NCBI GenBank assembly: GCA_030426845.1
Contig: JAUHXR010000039.1
Location: forward strand, 1 to 42,276
Length of the DNA stretch: 42,276 nucleotides
Reading direction: 5' to 3'
Source of the DNA: Polyangia bacterium
GTDB taxonomy: Bacteria; Myxococcota_A; Polyangia; Polyangiales; Sandaracinaceae
In this document: positions 1 through 6,642 of the stretch, one piece after another
Layout: each line of letters opens with the position of its first letter
Numbering within the stretch: position 1 is the first letter of the stretch
Position numbers and translations under genes: made by a program
The notes under the pieces: model-generated
What the model saw: the letters and a program-made list of their open reading frames with translations, nothing else
Databases searched by the model: none
What the model was told of the DNA's origin: nothing

Positions 1-462
1 GTGCGGCTCTTGCCCGAGCTCGTCGCGGCCGTCGAGCGTGGCGAAGTGCCCGCGTCGCAGCGTGGCGTCTACGACATCGACCTACGAAAGCCGGCCCATC
101 GTGCCGCCTGGGCCGAAATCCTGCCCAGTGTGAAGGGACAGCCCTTGGCGGCCCCGGTGCGCCGCGGCTACGCGCGGCCGAGCGGGCTGCGCGACACCCT
201 GCGCCGCCTCGCTGCGCCGCAAGACCCCGACGCCGAGGCCCGCGAGCGCGCGGCGGTCGAGGCGCTCGACGGGCTCGAGCCGGCGCGGCGGGCCCGGCTC
301 GACGCGGTGGCGGCGGGGCTGGGTGACGGTGACCCCGCGCGCGTCCGGGGCGCGCTCCTCCTCGGGGCGTCGGGCGCGCCAGGCGGCGATCGGGCCTCGC
401 GGCTCTGGCGGCGGGTCGGGGCCTCCCTCAGGGAGGCCGAGGAGGCGGGTTGGCTCGGGTGA
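1..462 (+). CDS. Unrecognised protein at window edge (possibly 5'-truncated)
   Basis: An open frame runs from the first base (a GTG codon) to a TGA at 460-462, giving 153 residues. The window begins at this codon, so I cannot tell whether it is the true start or an internal Val. The protein is soluble, rich in Arg, Ala and Glu, with no signal peptide or membrane segment. I recognise no family. The stop overlaps the start of the next gene, a FliH/SctL-like stator protein, so the two are almost certainly co-transcribed. In type III secretion operons the gene before sctL is often sctK, a poorly conserved accessory protein; this position is the only hint for such a role and is inference, not sequence similarity. 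Confidence 0.6.
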   Translation: MRLLPELVAAVERGEVPASQRGVYDIDLRKPAHRAAWAEILPSVKGQPLAAPVRRGYARPSGLRDTLRRLAAPQDPDAEARERAAVEALDGLEPARRARLDAVAAGLGDGDPARVRGALLLGASGAPGGDRASRLWRRVGASLREAEEAGWLG

Positions 463-875
463 TCCGAGGCGCGTCCCGGCCCGACGCGGTCGAGGTGCTG
501 GCCTCCCTCGAGCGCGCGCGGTCCGAGGCGCTCGACGCGCTGCGCGCCGAGCTGGTGACGCTCAGCGGTGAGGTCGCGCGGCGCGCGGTGCTCGACGCGC
601 TCGAGGTGGATCCTGCGCGCGTCGAGGCGCTCGCCGATCAGGCGCTCGCGCGCGTCCGCCGGGCCACTCAGGTCACGCTCCGGGTCTGCCCCGCCGACGC
701 GCCCCGTGTCGCGGGCCTCGACGTCGAGGTGCTGGCCGATCCCTCGCTCGGCCCGGGCGACTGCGTGGTGGAGTCGTCCCTCGGCGAGGTCGACGGCCGC
801 ATCGAGGCTCGGATCGATCGCCTGCTCGCCGCGCTGGGCCGGTCGCGTCCGCTCGGCGACGAGGGCGCGCGATGA
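459..875 (+). CDS. FliH/SctL-like stator protein of a type III secretion or flagellar ATPase
   Basis: A protein of about 138 residues. Its last 45 residues carry the pattern typical of FliH/YscL/SctL C-termini: a GDCVVES segment followed by GEVDGRIEARIDRLLAAL. In the family this domain binds the SctN/FliI ATPase and links it to the cytoplasmic ring. The N-terminal half is Arg/Glu/Ala-rich and helical, as expected of the stalk, but shorter than in most family members (usually above 200 residues). I chose the GTG at 459, which forms a GTGA overlap with the upstream stop; a TTG at 450 in the same frame is an alternative. The 3' end overlaps the next start by ATGA. No ATPase gene is visible; if a type III system exists, its other genes lie upstream of the window. 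Alternative: a remnant of such a locus. Confidence 0.6.
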   Translation: MIRGASRPDAVEVLASLERARSEALDALRAELVTLSGEVARRAVLDALEVDPARVEALADQALARVRRATQVTLRVCPADAPRVAGLDVEVLADPSLGPGDCVVESSLGEVDGRIEARIDRLLAALGRSRPLGDEGAR

Positions 876-1894
876 GCGAGGCGGCCGAGGCGCCCCCGAG
901 CGTCTGGCAGGAGTGGCGCCGGCCCCTGCTGTTGCTCGCGCTGACGTTCCTGTCGACCTTCTACGTGGGCGCGGGGATGTTCCTCGGCGGCCTCGCCAAG
1001 CGCGGCCTGTTCAAGCTCAAGGAGCTCGACCGGCCGTTCGTCGATCTCACCGCGTACCTGTTCGATCACCCCGAGGCGCTGCTCACCGGCTGGACCTTCG
1101 CGGTGCCGCTCATGGCGATCCTCATCGCGCACGAGATGGGTCACTACGTCGCCGGCAAGATCCACCGCGTCGACATCTCGCCGCCCTACTTCATCCCGAT
1201 GCCGATCTTCCTGCTCGGGACGATGGGCGCGGTGATCCGCATGCGCGGCGCGATCAAGACGCGCGACGCGCTGCTCGACATCGGCGCGGCCGGCCCCCTC
1301 GCGGGGATGGTGGTGGCGATCCCGGTGCTCGTGTACGGGCTGCTCGTCTCGCGGGTCGGGACCGCGGCCGACTTCTACGTCGAGGGCGAGGTCTTCGTGG
1401 AGGGGCGCGGCCTCCTCTACCTCGGGCTCATGTACCTGACCAAGGGCGCGCTCCCGGAGGGGGCCGACATCTGGCTGAGCCCCACCGCGATGGCCGGCTG
1501 GGCGGGGCTCCTCGTGACCCAGATCAACCTCATCCCGGTCGGCCAGCTCGACGGCGGCCACGTCGCCTACGCGCTCTTCGGCGAGCGGCAGGACATCTAC
1601 AGCCGTCGCGTGCACCGAGCGCTCCCGTTCGTCGGGCTCGCGGTGAGCCTCGCCTACCTCGTCCCCGCGTACCTCGCGGGGGAGCGCGGCGACGCCCTCG
1701 TCGGCGAGGCGATGGCGGGCCTGCACTGGGTCGTCTGGGCGATCGTCCTCGCGGGCCTGATGCGGTTCAGCGGCGGCGAGCACCCGCCGACCGGCCCGGA
1801 GCCGCTCTCGCGCGGCCGCAAGCTCGTCGCGGTCGGCACGCTGCTCCTCTTCGTGCTCCTGTTCATGCCGAGCTGGATCTACGTCCCCGGCTGA
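872..1894 (+). CDS. Site-2 protease family (M50) membrane metalloprotease
   Basis: A 340-residue multi-pass membrane protein with both hallmarks of M50 intramembrane zinc proteases: an HEMGH zinc motif (His87, Glu88, His91) within a hydrophobic segment, and a C-terminal LDGGH motif (Asp227) inside another, preceded by NLIPVGQ. Hydrophobic stretches near residues 18-40, 75-98, 110-122, 140-160, 208-224, 247-265 and 277-295, plus one at the C-terminus, fit a multi-helix core. Family members cut transmembrane segments of anti-sigma factors or signal-peptide remnants. The substrate here is unknown; no anti-sigma factor gene is adjacent. The ATG overlaps the previous stop by ATGA, suggesting translational coupling, but the functional link to the stator-like gene is unclear. 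There is no PDZ domain, so it resembles the short PDZ-free class rather than RseP. Confidence 0.9.
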   Translation: MSEAAEAPPSVWQEWRRPLLLLALTFLSTFYVGAGMFLGGLAKRGLFKLKELDRPFVDLTAYLFDHPEALLTGWTFAVPLMAILIAHEMGHYVAGKIHRVDISPPYFIPMPIFLLGTMGAVIRMRGAIKTRDALLDIGAAGPLAGMVVAIPVLVYGLLVSRVGTAADFYVEGEVFVEGRGLLYLGLMYLTKGALPEGADIWLSPTAMAGWAGLLVTQINLIPVGQLDGGHVAYALFGERQDIYSRRVHRALPFVGLAVSLAYLVPAYLAGERGDALVGEAMAGLHWVVWAIVLAGLMRFSGGEHPPTGPEPLSRGRKLVAVGTLLLFVLLFMPSWIYVPG

Positions 1895-1952
1895 CCACGA
1901 GACGGCCGGAACCTCGCCGCGCCTTCGCTGTCGGACCGCGCGGAGGTGGTCG

Positions 1953-2468
1953 ATGGGGATCCGTAGCCCGGGGGCGCGCCTGCTGCGCGACGTCCCGCTG
2001 TCGTTCGTCAAGTCGTCTGGACAGGGCCGCAAGCGCGTCGACGCGCCGATCGCGCTCATCCCGTTCGTGGACTTCCTGCTGACGGTGGTGGTCTTCCTCC
2101 TGATGACCTTCTCCGTGAGCGGCGAGAGCTGCACCCTGCCGGACCTGCCGGTGGCCGTGAACGGAGCGGACCTCGAGCTCGCGCCGATCGTCACGATCGA
2201 CGACGACGTGGTCACGCTGGACGGCCGCGCGGTCGGCGACACCCGGCAGCTCGCGGTGGGGGCGGAGCTCGAGCGCATCGAGCCGCTCGTCGCGCAGCTC
2301 GAGGTGCTGCGCGACAACTGGGATCTGCTGCACCCGAACGACGCGTTCAACGGCCAGGTGATCATCCAGGCCGGGCGCGACGTCGACTACCGGGTGGTCC
2401 GCAAGGTCGTGTTCAGCCTCGGGCAGGCCGGCTACGGCGGGCTCTCCCTCGCGGTCCGCGAGGGCTGA
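1953..2468 (+). CDS. ExbD/TolR-family biopolymer transport protein (orphan)
   Basis: A 171-residue protein with one membrane segment at about residues 33-55. That segment contains the conserved ExbD/TolR pattern with a membrane Asp (Asp40 in IPFVDFLL), the proton-coupling residue of the family. A basic cytoplasmic N-terminus precedes it and a periplasmic domain of about 115 residues follows, ending with the usual ExbD-like beta segment. Start ATG at 1953 has a GGAGGTGG ribosome-binding site. ExbD works with ExbB/TolQ and a TonB/TolA-type partner to transmit proton-motive force to the outer membrane. No exbB or tonB gene is beside it, so partners must be encoded elsewhere. It follows the protease gene by 58 bp and converges on the Cys-rich gene. 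Confidence 0.88.
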   Translation: MGIRSPGARLLRDVPLSFVKSSGQGRKRVDAPIALIPFVDFLLTVVVFLLMTFSVSGESCTLPDLPVAVNGADLELAPIVTIDDDVVTLDGRAVGDTRQLAVGAELERIEPLVAQLEVLRDNWDLLHPNDAFNGQVIIQAGRDVDYRVVRKVVFSLGQAGYGGLSLAVREG

Positions 2469-2481
2469 GCCCGCCCGCGGC

Positions 2482-3978
2482 TCACTCGCAGAGGCCGCTG
2501 GTGGTGTTGCAGGTCCGGCCGGCGCCGCAGTCCGACGCGGTGCAGCCCGGCACGCAGGCGCCGCCGGTGCACGCGTAGCCGGGGCGGCAGTCGGTCGGCA
2601 TGGTGCACGACTCGACGCAGACGCCCATCTCCGGGTCGCCCGAGGCGTCGTCCACGCAGACGCTGCCGGTCGGGCAGGTGATCGCGGGTCCGGTGCCGCT
2701 CAGGCGACAGCCCGGGTAGGCGCAGGTCCCCGCCGGCCAGCCGGCGTCCTCCTCGCTCAGGCAGCGCCCGCCGACGCAGTCGTCCGCGGTGTTCCCGCAC
2801 GGCTCGCCGAGCGCGACCGGGTTGAAGCCCTCGGCGCAGAGGCCGGTGCCCGGGTTGCAGACGAAGCCCATGTTACCGCACACCGAGTTGTCGTCGCAGC
2901 CGGGGCGGCACGCGGTCGGGCTCGCCGGGTTCTCGAGGTCCGCCGGGCGGCAGTCGTAGCCCGCGCGACAATCCGTCGCGCTCGCGCAGCCGTCGAGGCA
3001 GATGCCGGTCCCGTCGGTGCCTGCGACGCAGACGCCGTCGCCGGGGCAGCCGGTGTTCGCGACCGGGTCGCAGCCGGTGTCGACGCAGTAGCTGTCCGGC
3101 CAGCCGGTGTCGCCCTCGGAGAGGCACACGCCGCCCGAGCAGTCGCCGCGGCCCGCGGAGCAGACCTGGCCGAGGTTGGCGCCGTTGAACGCCGGCCCGC
3201 AGTAGCTGCTCCCGTCGTCGCGCGCGGTGCACTCGTAGCCCGCGCGGCAGTCGGAGTCCCCGGTGCAGCCGGCGACGCAGGCGCCGAAGGTGCCGAAGCG
3301 CGCGGTGAAGGTGAGGCAGGCGGAGCCGGTCGGGCAGCCCGCGTCGGTCGCCGCGTCGCAGTCGACGAAGAGCAGGCCGCAGGTGCCGCCGGGGAAGCCG
3401 AAGCGCTCGTCGATGCAGCTCTGCCCCTCGCCGCACTCCTGGCTGCCGTCGCACATGGCTCCGATCGGGGTGCCCGCGGTGCGGCAGCTCCCGCCCTGGC
3501 CGTCCGGGAAGCAGGTCAGGCCGCCGCCGCAGTCGGAGTCCTCCTCGCACCCGGGCACGCACACCCCGAGCGGGCTGCCCGTGTCGGGGTCGACCTCGCC
3601 GGTGTCCGCGCAGCCGTAGCCCGGGCGGCACTGGTCGGCGCCGAGCATGGTCGGGTCGCAGTTGTCGAGGCACCACGAGGTGCCGCGCCCCACCTGAACG
3701 CAGGCCGAGCTCGCCGGGCACGCTTCGCCCGCGCTGCAGTCCGCGATGCAGTAGCCGTCGGGCCAGTCCGTGAAGCAGGTGCCCACGTCGCCGCACTCCG
3801 CGTCGCCCGTGCACATGTCGCCGATGGGGGACTCGGGGGGACCCGCGTCGGTGCCCGCGTCCGCGAAGCGCGGGTCGAACACGATGCCGCCGGCGTCCGG
3901 GTCTTCGTCGTGGGAGTCGGTGCAGCCGAGGCCGAGGGTCAGGCCCGCGAGGGCCAAGCAGACGAGGCGAGTCTTCAT
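2482..3978 (-). CDS. Cys-rich repeat lipoprotein, secreted or surface-exposed
   Basis: The preferred start is the ATG at 3978 (498 residues), which has GGAG upstream and begins a clean lipoprotein signal (MKTRLVCLALAGLTLGLGC; the Cys of GLGC would be lipidated). An ATG five codons further up at 3993 lacks a ribosome-binding site. The mature protein starts with an Asp/Glu-rich spacer and then carries many Cys-rich modules of about 40-60 residues. Recurring pieces are DCR-GY-C, GWPDGYC / GWPDSYC / GWPAGTC, and CPTGS-C. The regular Cys spacing implies many disulfides, hence location outside the cytoplasm. Such modular Cys-rich proteins are common in myxobacteria and mostly of unknown function; adhesion or surface display is a guess. 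It converges on exbD with a 13-bp gap and is divergent from the PP2C gene. Confidence 0.82.
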   Translation of the reverse strand: MKTRLVCLALAGLTLGLGCTDSHDEDPDAGGIVFDPRFADAGTDAGPPESPIGDMCTGDAECGDVGTCFTDWPDGYCIADCSAGEACPASSACVQVGRGTSWCLDNCDPTMLGADQCRPGYGCADTGEVDPDTGSPLGVCVPGCEEDSDCGGGLTCFPDGQGGSCRTAGTPIGAMCDGSQECGEGQSCIDERFGFPGGTCGLLFVDCDAATDAGCPTGSACLTFTARFGTFGACVAGCTGDSDCRAGYECTARDDGSSYCGPAFNGANLGQVCSAGRGDCSGGVCLSEGDTGWPDSYCVDTGCDPVANTGCPGDGVCVAGTDGTGICLDGCASATDCRAGYDCRPADLENPASPTACRPGCDDNSVCGNMGFVCNPGTGLCAEGFNPVALGEPCGNTADDCVGGRCLSEEDAGWPAGTCAYPGCRLSGTGPAITCPTGSVCVDDASGDPEMGVCVESCTMPTDCRPGYACTGGACVPGCTASDCGAGRTCNTTSGLCE

Positions 3979-4020
3979 GCGGGGGTGCTCCATGGGGGGC
4001 CGATACGCAGGGGCTCGGCG

Positions 4021-4044
4021 CGCCGTTACCGTCTCCGTACGGCG
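4021..4044. promoter_or_regulatory. Inverted repeat in the divergent promoter region
   Basis: Arms CGCCGT and ACGGCG are perfectly complementary across a 12-nt spacer, in the 184-bp gap between the divergent Cys-rich lipoprotein gene and the PP2C-cNMP gene. Position and symmetry fit a regulator binding site serving one or both genes. It is only 6 bp per arm in GC-rich DNA, so chance is possible. Confidence 0.25.
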
Positions 4045-4162
4045 GCGGCACTGTAGTGGGGCCTCGGAGCCGGTTCAAACCGACGGCGACCGCCGCCGAG
4101 GCTCGTTCCTCCGCGCTGGCGCGTTGACTCCTTCGAGCGTCCCCGGGTATGAGGAAGGGCCC

Positions 4163-5491
4163 ATGAGCGACCAGGACGCCCAGAGGAGCGATCCCCCCGC
4201 CGCCTCGGACGAGGAGGCCATCTCCTTCTGGCCGCTGACCGACGTCGGGAGGGTGCGCGACCACAACGAGGACTCGTTCCTCGTCGACCGCAAGCTCAAC
4301 CTGTTCATCGTCGCGGACGGGATGGGCGGCCACGCGGCCGGTGAGGTCGCGAGCCAGGTCGCCTGCCACACCATCCGCGAGGTGCTCAAGCAGCAGGCCG
4401 ACATGCTGCACGAGTTCGAGTCCGGCCAGGGTACGAGCCGCCACGACGTCCTGCGGCTCCTCGAGACCGCGGTCCAGCAGGCCTGCGCCCAGGTCTACGG
4501 CGAGGGCCAGGCCGACGAGTCCAAGCGCGGCATGGGCACCACCGTCGACGCGCTGGTGCTGATCGGCACGCGCGGCTTCATCGCCCACGTCGGCGACTCG
4601 CGCGTCTACCTGTACCGCCAGGGCGCGGTCCACCAGCTCACCGAGGACCACTCGCTGATCAACGAGCTGCTCAAGCGCGGCCGCCTGAGCCGCGAGCAGA
4701 TCGAGAAGCTCCAGTACAAGAACGCGGTCACGCGCGCGGTCGGCGTCTACGAGTCGGTGGAGGTCGACACCCTCGACTTCGACGTGCTCAAGGGCGACCG
4801 CTTCCTGCTCTGCTCGGACGGCCTCTCGGGCTACCTCGACGAGGCCGAGCTCGCGCGGCTCTTCGCCGAGACCCCCGAGGACCAGCTCTCGCAGCGCCTC
4901 ATCGACCTCGCCAACGAGCGCGGCGGCAAGGACAACATCACCGCGGTCGTGGTGAAGGTCCCCGACGCCGAGAGCGGCGTCGACCGGCTCGCGCGCGAGG
5001 TCAACCTCAAGATGGAGGTCCTCCACAAGATGCCCCTGTTCCGGCACCTGACCTATCAGGAGCTGGTGCGGGTGCTGAACATCACCGACGTGCGCCAGTT
5101 CGAGGTCGACGCGCCGGTGGTGCTCGAGGGCGACGAGGGGGACGAGCTGTTCATCGTCCTCACCGGCAGCGTGAAGGTGCACTCCGGGGACGCGGTCTTC
5201 ACCCACCTCGGGCCGGGCCAGCACTTCGGCGAGATGGCGCTCGTCGACAAGGCCCCGCGCAGCGCGAGCGTGAGCGCGGCCGCGCCCAGCAAGCTCCTGG
5301 CGATCCGGCGCCGCGACTTCTTCGACATCATCCGCAAGGATCACGCGATCGCGGTCAAGCTCCTGTGGAGCTTCCTCGGCGTGCTCACCCAGCGCCTCCG
5401 CGTGACCAACGCGCAGCTCGGCGAGGCGAAGGAGAAGCAGCTCGACGAGGAGTCGGCCGAGCTCACCGGGATCCTGCTGGACACGGAGTAG
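4163..5491 (+). CDS. PP2C-type Ser/Thr phosphatase fused to a cyclic-nucleotide-binding domain
   Basis: Start ATG 4163 is fixed by GAGGAAGGG at 4151-4159 (442 residues). Residues 20-265 form a complete bacterial PP2C domain: RDHNEDSF (metal-site Asp37), ADGMGGH (Asp52), GTTVDALV, HVGDSRVYLY, LTEDHSL, VTRAVG, LLCSDG and GGKDNIT. All metal ligands are present, so it should dephosphorylate phospho-Ser/Thr proteins. Residues about 290-410 form a cNMP-binding fold with the phosphate-binding cassette FGEMALVDKAPRSASV, including the Arg that contacts cyclic phosphate. The fusion suggests phosphatase activity or localisation controlled by cAMP or cGMP. Likely substrates include targets of Hanks-type kinases such as the one encoded near 11 kb (inference). 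There is no membrane segment. The downstream FecR lipoprotein gene starts 2 nt after the stop. Confidence 0.93.
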   Translation: MSDQDAQRSDPPAASDEEAISFWPLTDVGRVRDHNEDSFLVDRKLNLFIVADGMGGHAAGEVASQVACHTIREVLKQQADMLHEFESGQGTSRHDVLRLLETAVQQACAQVYGEGQADESKRGMGTTVDALVLIGTRGFIAHVGDSRVYLYRQGAVHQLTEDHSLINELLKRGRLSREQIEKLQYKNAVTRAVGVYESVEVDTLDFDVLKGDRFLLCSDGLSGYLDEAELARLFAETPEDQLSQRLIDLANERGGKDNITAVVVKVPDAESGVDRLAREVNLKMEVLHKMPLFRHLTYQELVRVLNITDVRQFEVDAPVVLEGDEGDELFIVLTGSVKVHSGDAVFTHLGPGQHFGEMALVDKAPRSASVSAAAPSKLLAIRRRDFFDIIRKDHAIAVKLLWSFLGVLTQRLRVTNAQLGEAKEKQLDEESAELTGILLDTE

Positions 5492-5493
5492 CC

Positions 5494-6534
5494 GTGAGGG
5501 GGCCGCGGGCGCTGGGGCTCCTGCTCGGGCTCCTCCTCGCCGCCTGCGGGGAGGGAGACCCGGCGCCGGCGCCGGTGGACGACGACCCGCCGCCGCGTGC
5601 GCACGGTCACGGCACGCACGACCCGGGGCACGGAGGCCCGCGCCCCGAGGCGCCGCCGGCGCGGCTCGCGCGGCTCAGCGGGACGGTGACGGTGGACGGC
5701 GCCGCCGCGCGGGCGGGCGTCGGGGTCGACGCGGAGGCGACGGTCGAGGTGCCAGCCGACGGGACCGCGGTGCTCGTCCTCCGAGACGGCGCCCGCCTCG
5801 AGCTCGAGCCCGGCGCGATCGCGCGGGTGGTCACCCAGGGGCCGGCCCAGGTGCTGCTGGTGCGAGGGGGCGGGTTCGTCACCCAGCCGGCGGCGGGCAA
5901 CAGCGCGCGGCCGCCGCTGAGGGTGGCCACCCCGGCGGGGACCCTCGAGATCGGCGGCTCCGGCTCGGCCTACGTCGCGGCGTTCGGCAACGGGACCGCG
6001 TGGGTCGCCGCGCTCGACGGCGCGGCCACCGTCTCCACCGGCGAGGCGGACAGCCGCCGCCGGCTCCGGGAGACCGAGCTCGCACAGGGGCAGGCGGTGG
6101 CGGTCGCGGGGCGGATCGCGGAGCCGACCGAGGGCCCCGCCCGGCTCCCCGCCGCGCGGGCGGCCTCGGCGGCGCTCGCGGCCGGCGAGGGCGTCGGCGA
6201 GGGCGATCCCGAGGCGGGCGCGCGCGGCCTCGCGGCGGAGGTGGAGCGGCTCGATCAGGCGCTCCGCTGGCTGGAGACCGAGACCCGGCACGGCGGCGAG
6301 CTCACCGCGCAGCACCGGGCCGCGGTGCAGGCGAGCGAGCAGGACGAGTCCCGCCGGCTCCAGCGCGAGCTCGTCGCGCACTCCCAGGAGCTGTACCGCC
6401 TGCGTCGGCTGGCGCATGCGCGGTGGGAGCGGGTGCGGGCCCAGCGGCTCTGGCTCGGCTTGCTCGACGCCGCGCCCAGCCCCGATCCGGTGGCGGCGCG
6501 GGCCGACCGGGTGGCGGGCCTGCTGGGCTTCTGA
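5494..6534 (+). CDS. FecR-domain lipoprotein with C-terminal coiled coil
   Basis: GTG start 5494 follows the phosphatase stop by 2 nt, with GGAG at 5486-5489. The 346-residue product begins with a lipoprotein signal (MRGPRALGLLLGLLLAAC). After a His/Pro-rich linker, residues about 60-210 resemble a FecR domain: a GTV-V segment, VEVPADGTAVLVLRDGARLELEPGA, then RTATPAGTLEI-like and GTAWVAALDGAATVSTG strands. The last 110 residues are charged and predicted coiled coil (ERLDQALRWLETETR onward). Known FecR proteins are anti-sigma or signalling factors spanning the inner membrane; this one is a lipoprotein without a cytoplasmic part, so it is more likely a periplasmic scaffold or sensor. Co-transcription with the PP2C-cNMP phosphatase is the main clue to function. 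Confidence 0.75.
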   Translation: MRGPRALGLLLGLLLAACGEGDPAPAPVDDDPPPRAHGHGTHDPGHGGPRPEAPPARLARLSGTVTVDGAAARAGVGVDAEATVEVPADGTAVLVLRDGARLELEPGAIARVVTQGPAQVLLVRGGGFVTQPAAGNSARPPLRVATPAGTLEIGGSGSAYVAAFGNGTAWVAALDGAATVSTGEADSRRRLRETELAQGQAVAVAGRIAEPTEGPARLPAARAASAALAAGEGVGEGDPEAGARGLAAEVERLDQALRWLETETRHGGELTAQHRAAVQASEQDESRRLQRELVAHSQELYRLRRLAHARWERVRAQRLWLGLLDAAPSPDPVAARADRVAGLLGF

Positions 6535-6571
6535 GCCGCCCCTGGGCCAGCCAGCGAGCCCCCTAACCCCA

Positions 6572-6590
6572 CGAAAGGCGCGGCCTTTTG
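6572..6590 (+). terminator. Rho-independent terminator after the PP2C-FecR operon
   Basis: AAAGGC at 6574-6579 and GCCTTT at 6583-6588 form a perfect 6-bp stem over a GCG loop, extended by outer C-G and G-T pairs and followed on the + strand by a short T run. It lies 40 bp after the FecR gene stop and before the next promoter, as expected of an intrinsic terminator. Confidence 0.6.
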
Positions 6591-6605
6591 ATGGCGCCGC
6601 GTTCC

Positions 6606-6635
6606 TTGACGGTCGTTCGGCGGCGACCGTATGCT
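6606..6635 (+). promoter_or_regulatory. Sigma70-type promoter, leaderless: TTGACG-N18-TATGCT
   Basis: TTGACG (6606-6611) and TATGCT (6630-6635) are separated by 18 nt. The -10 box ends 7 nt before the ATG at 6643, so transcription would begin at or next to the start codon. The ATG at 6631 lies inside the -10 box and is therefore unlikely to be the start. No Shine-Dalgarno sequence precedes 6643. Confidence 0.55.
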
Positions 6636-6642
6636 CGCCGCG

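Noticed and set aside
668-2365. Long open frame on the minus strand opposite the protease and exbD genes
   Set aside because: Arg/Asp/Glu-rich low-complexity translation, no family features, and it lies fully opposite well-supported genes; typical antisense frame of high-GC DNA.
4124-4153. TTGACT-N18-TATGAG as promoter of the PP2C gene
   Set aside because: The -10 box would overlap the strong ribosome-binding site at 4151-4159, so transcripts would lack it. The true promoter is probably further upstream.
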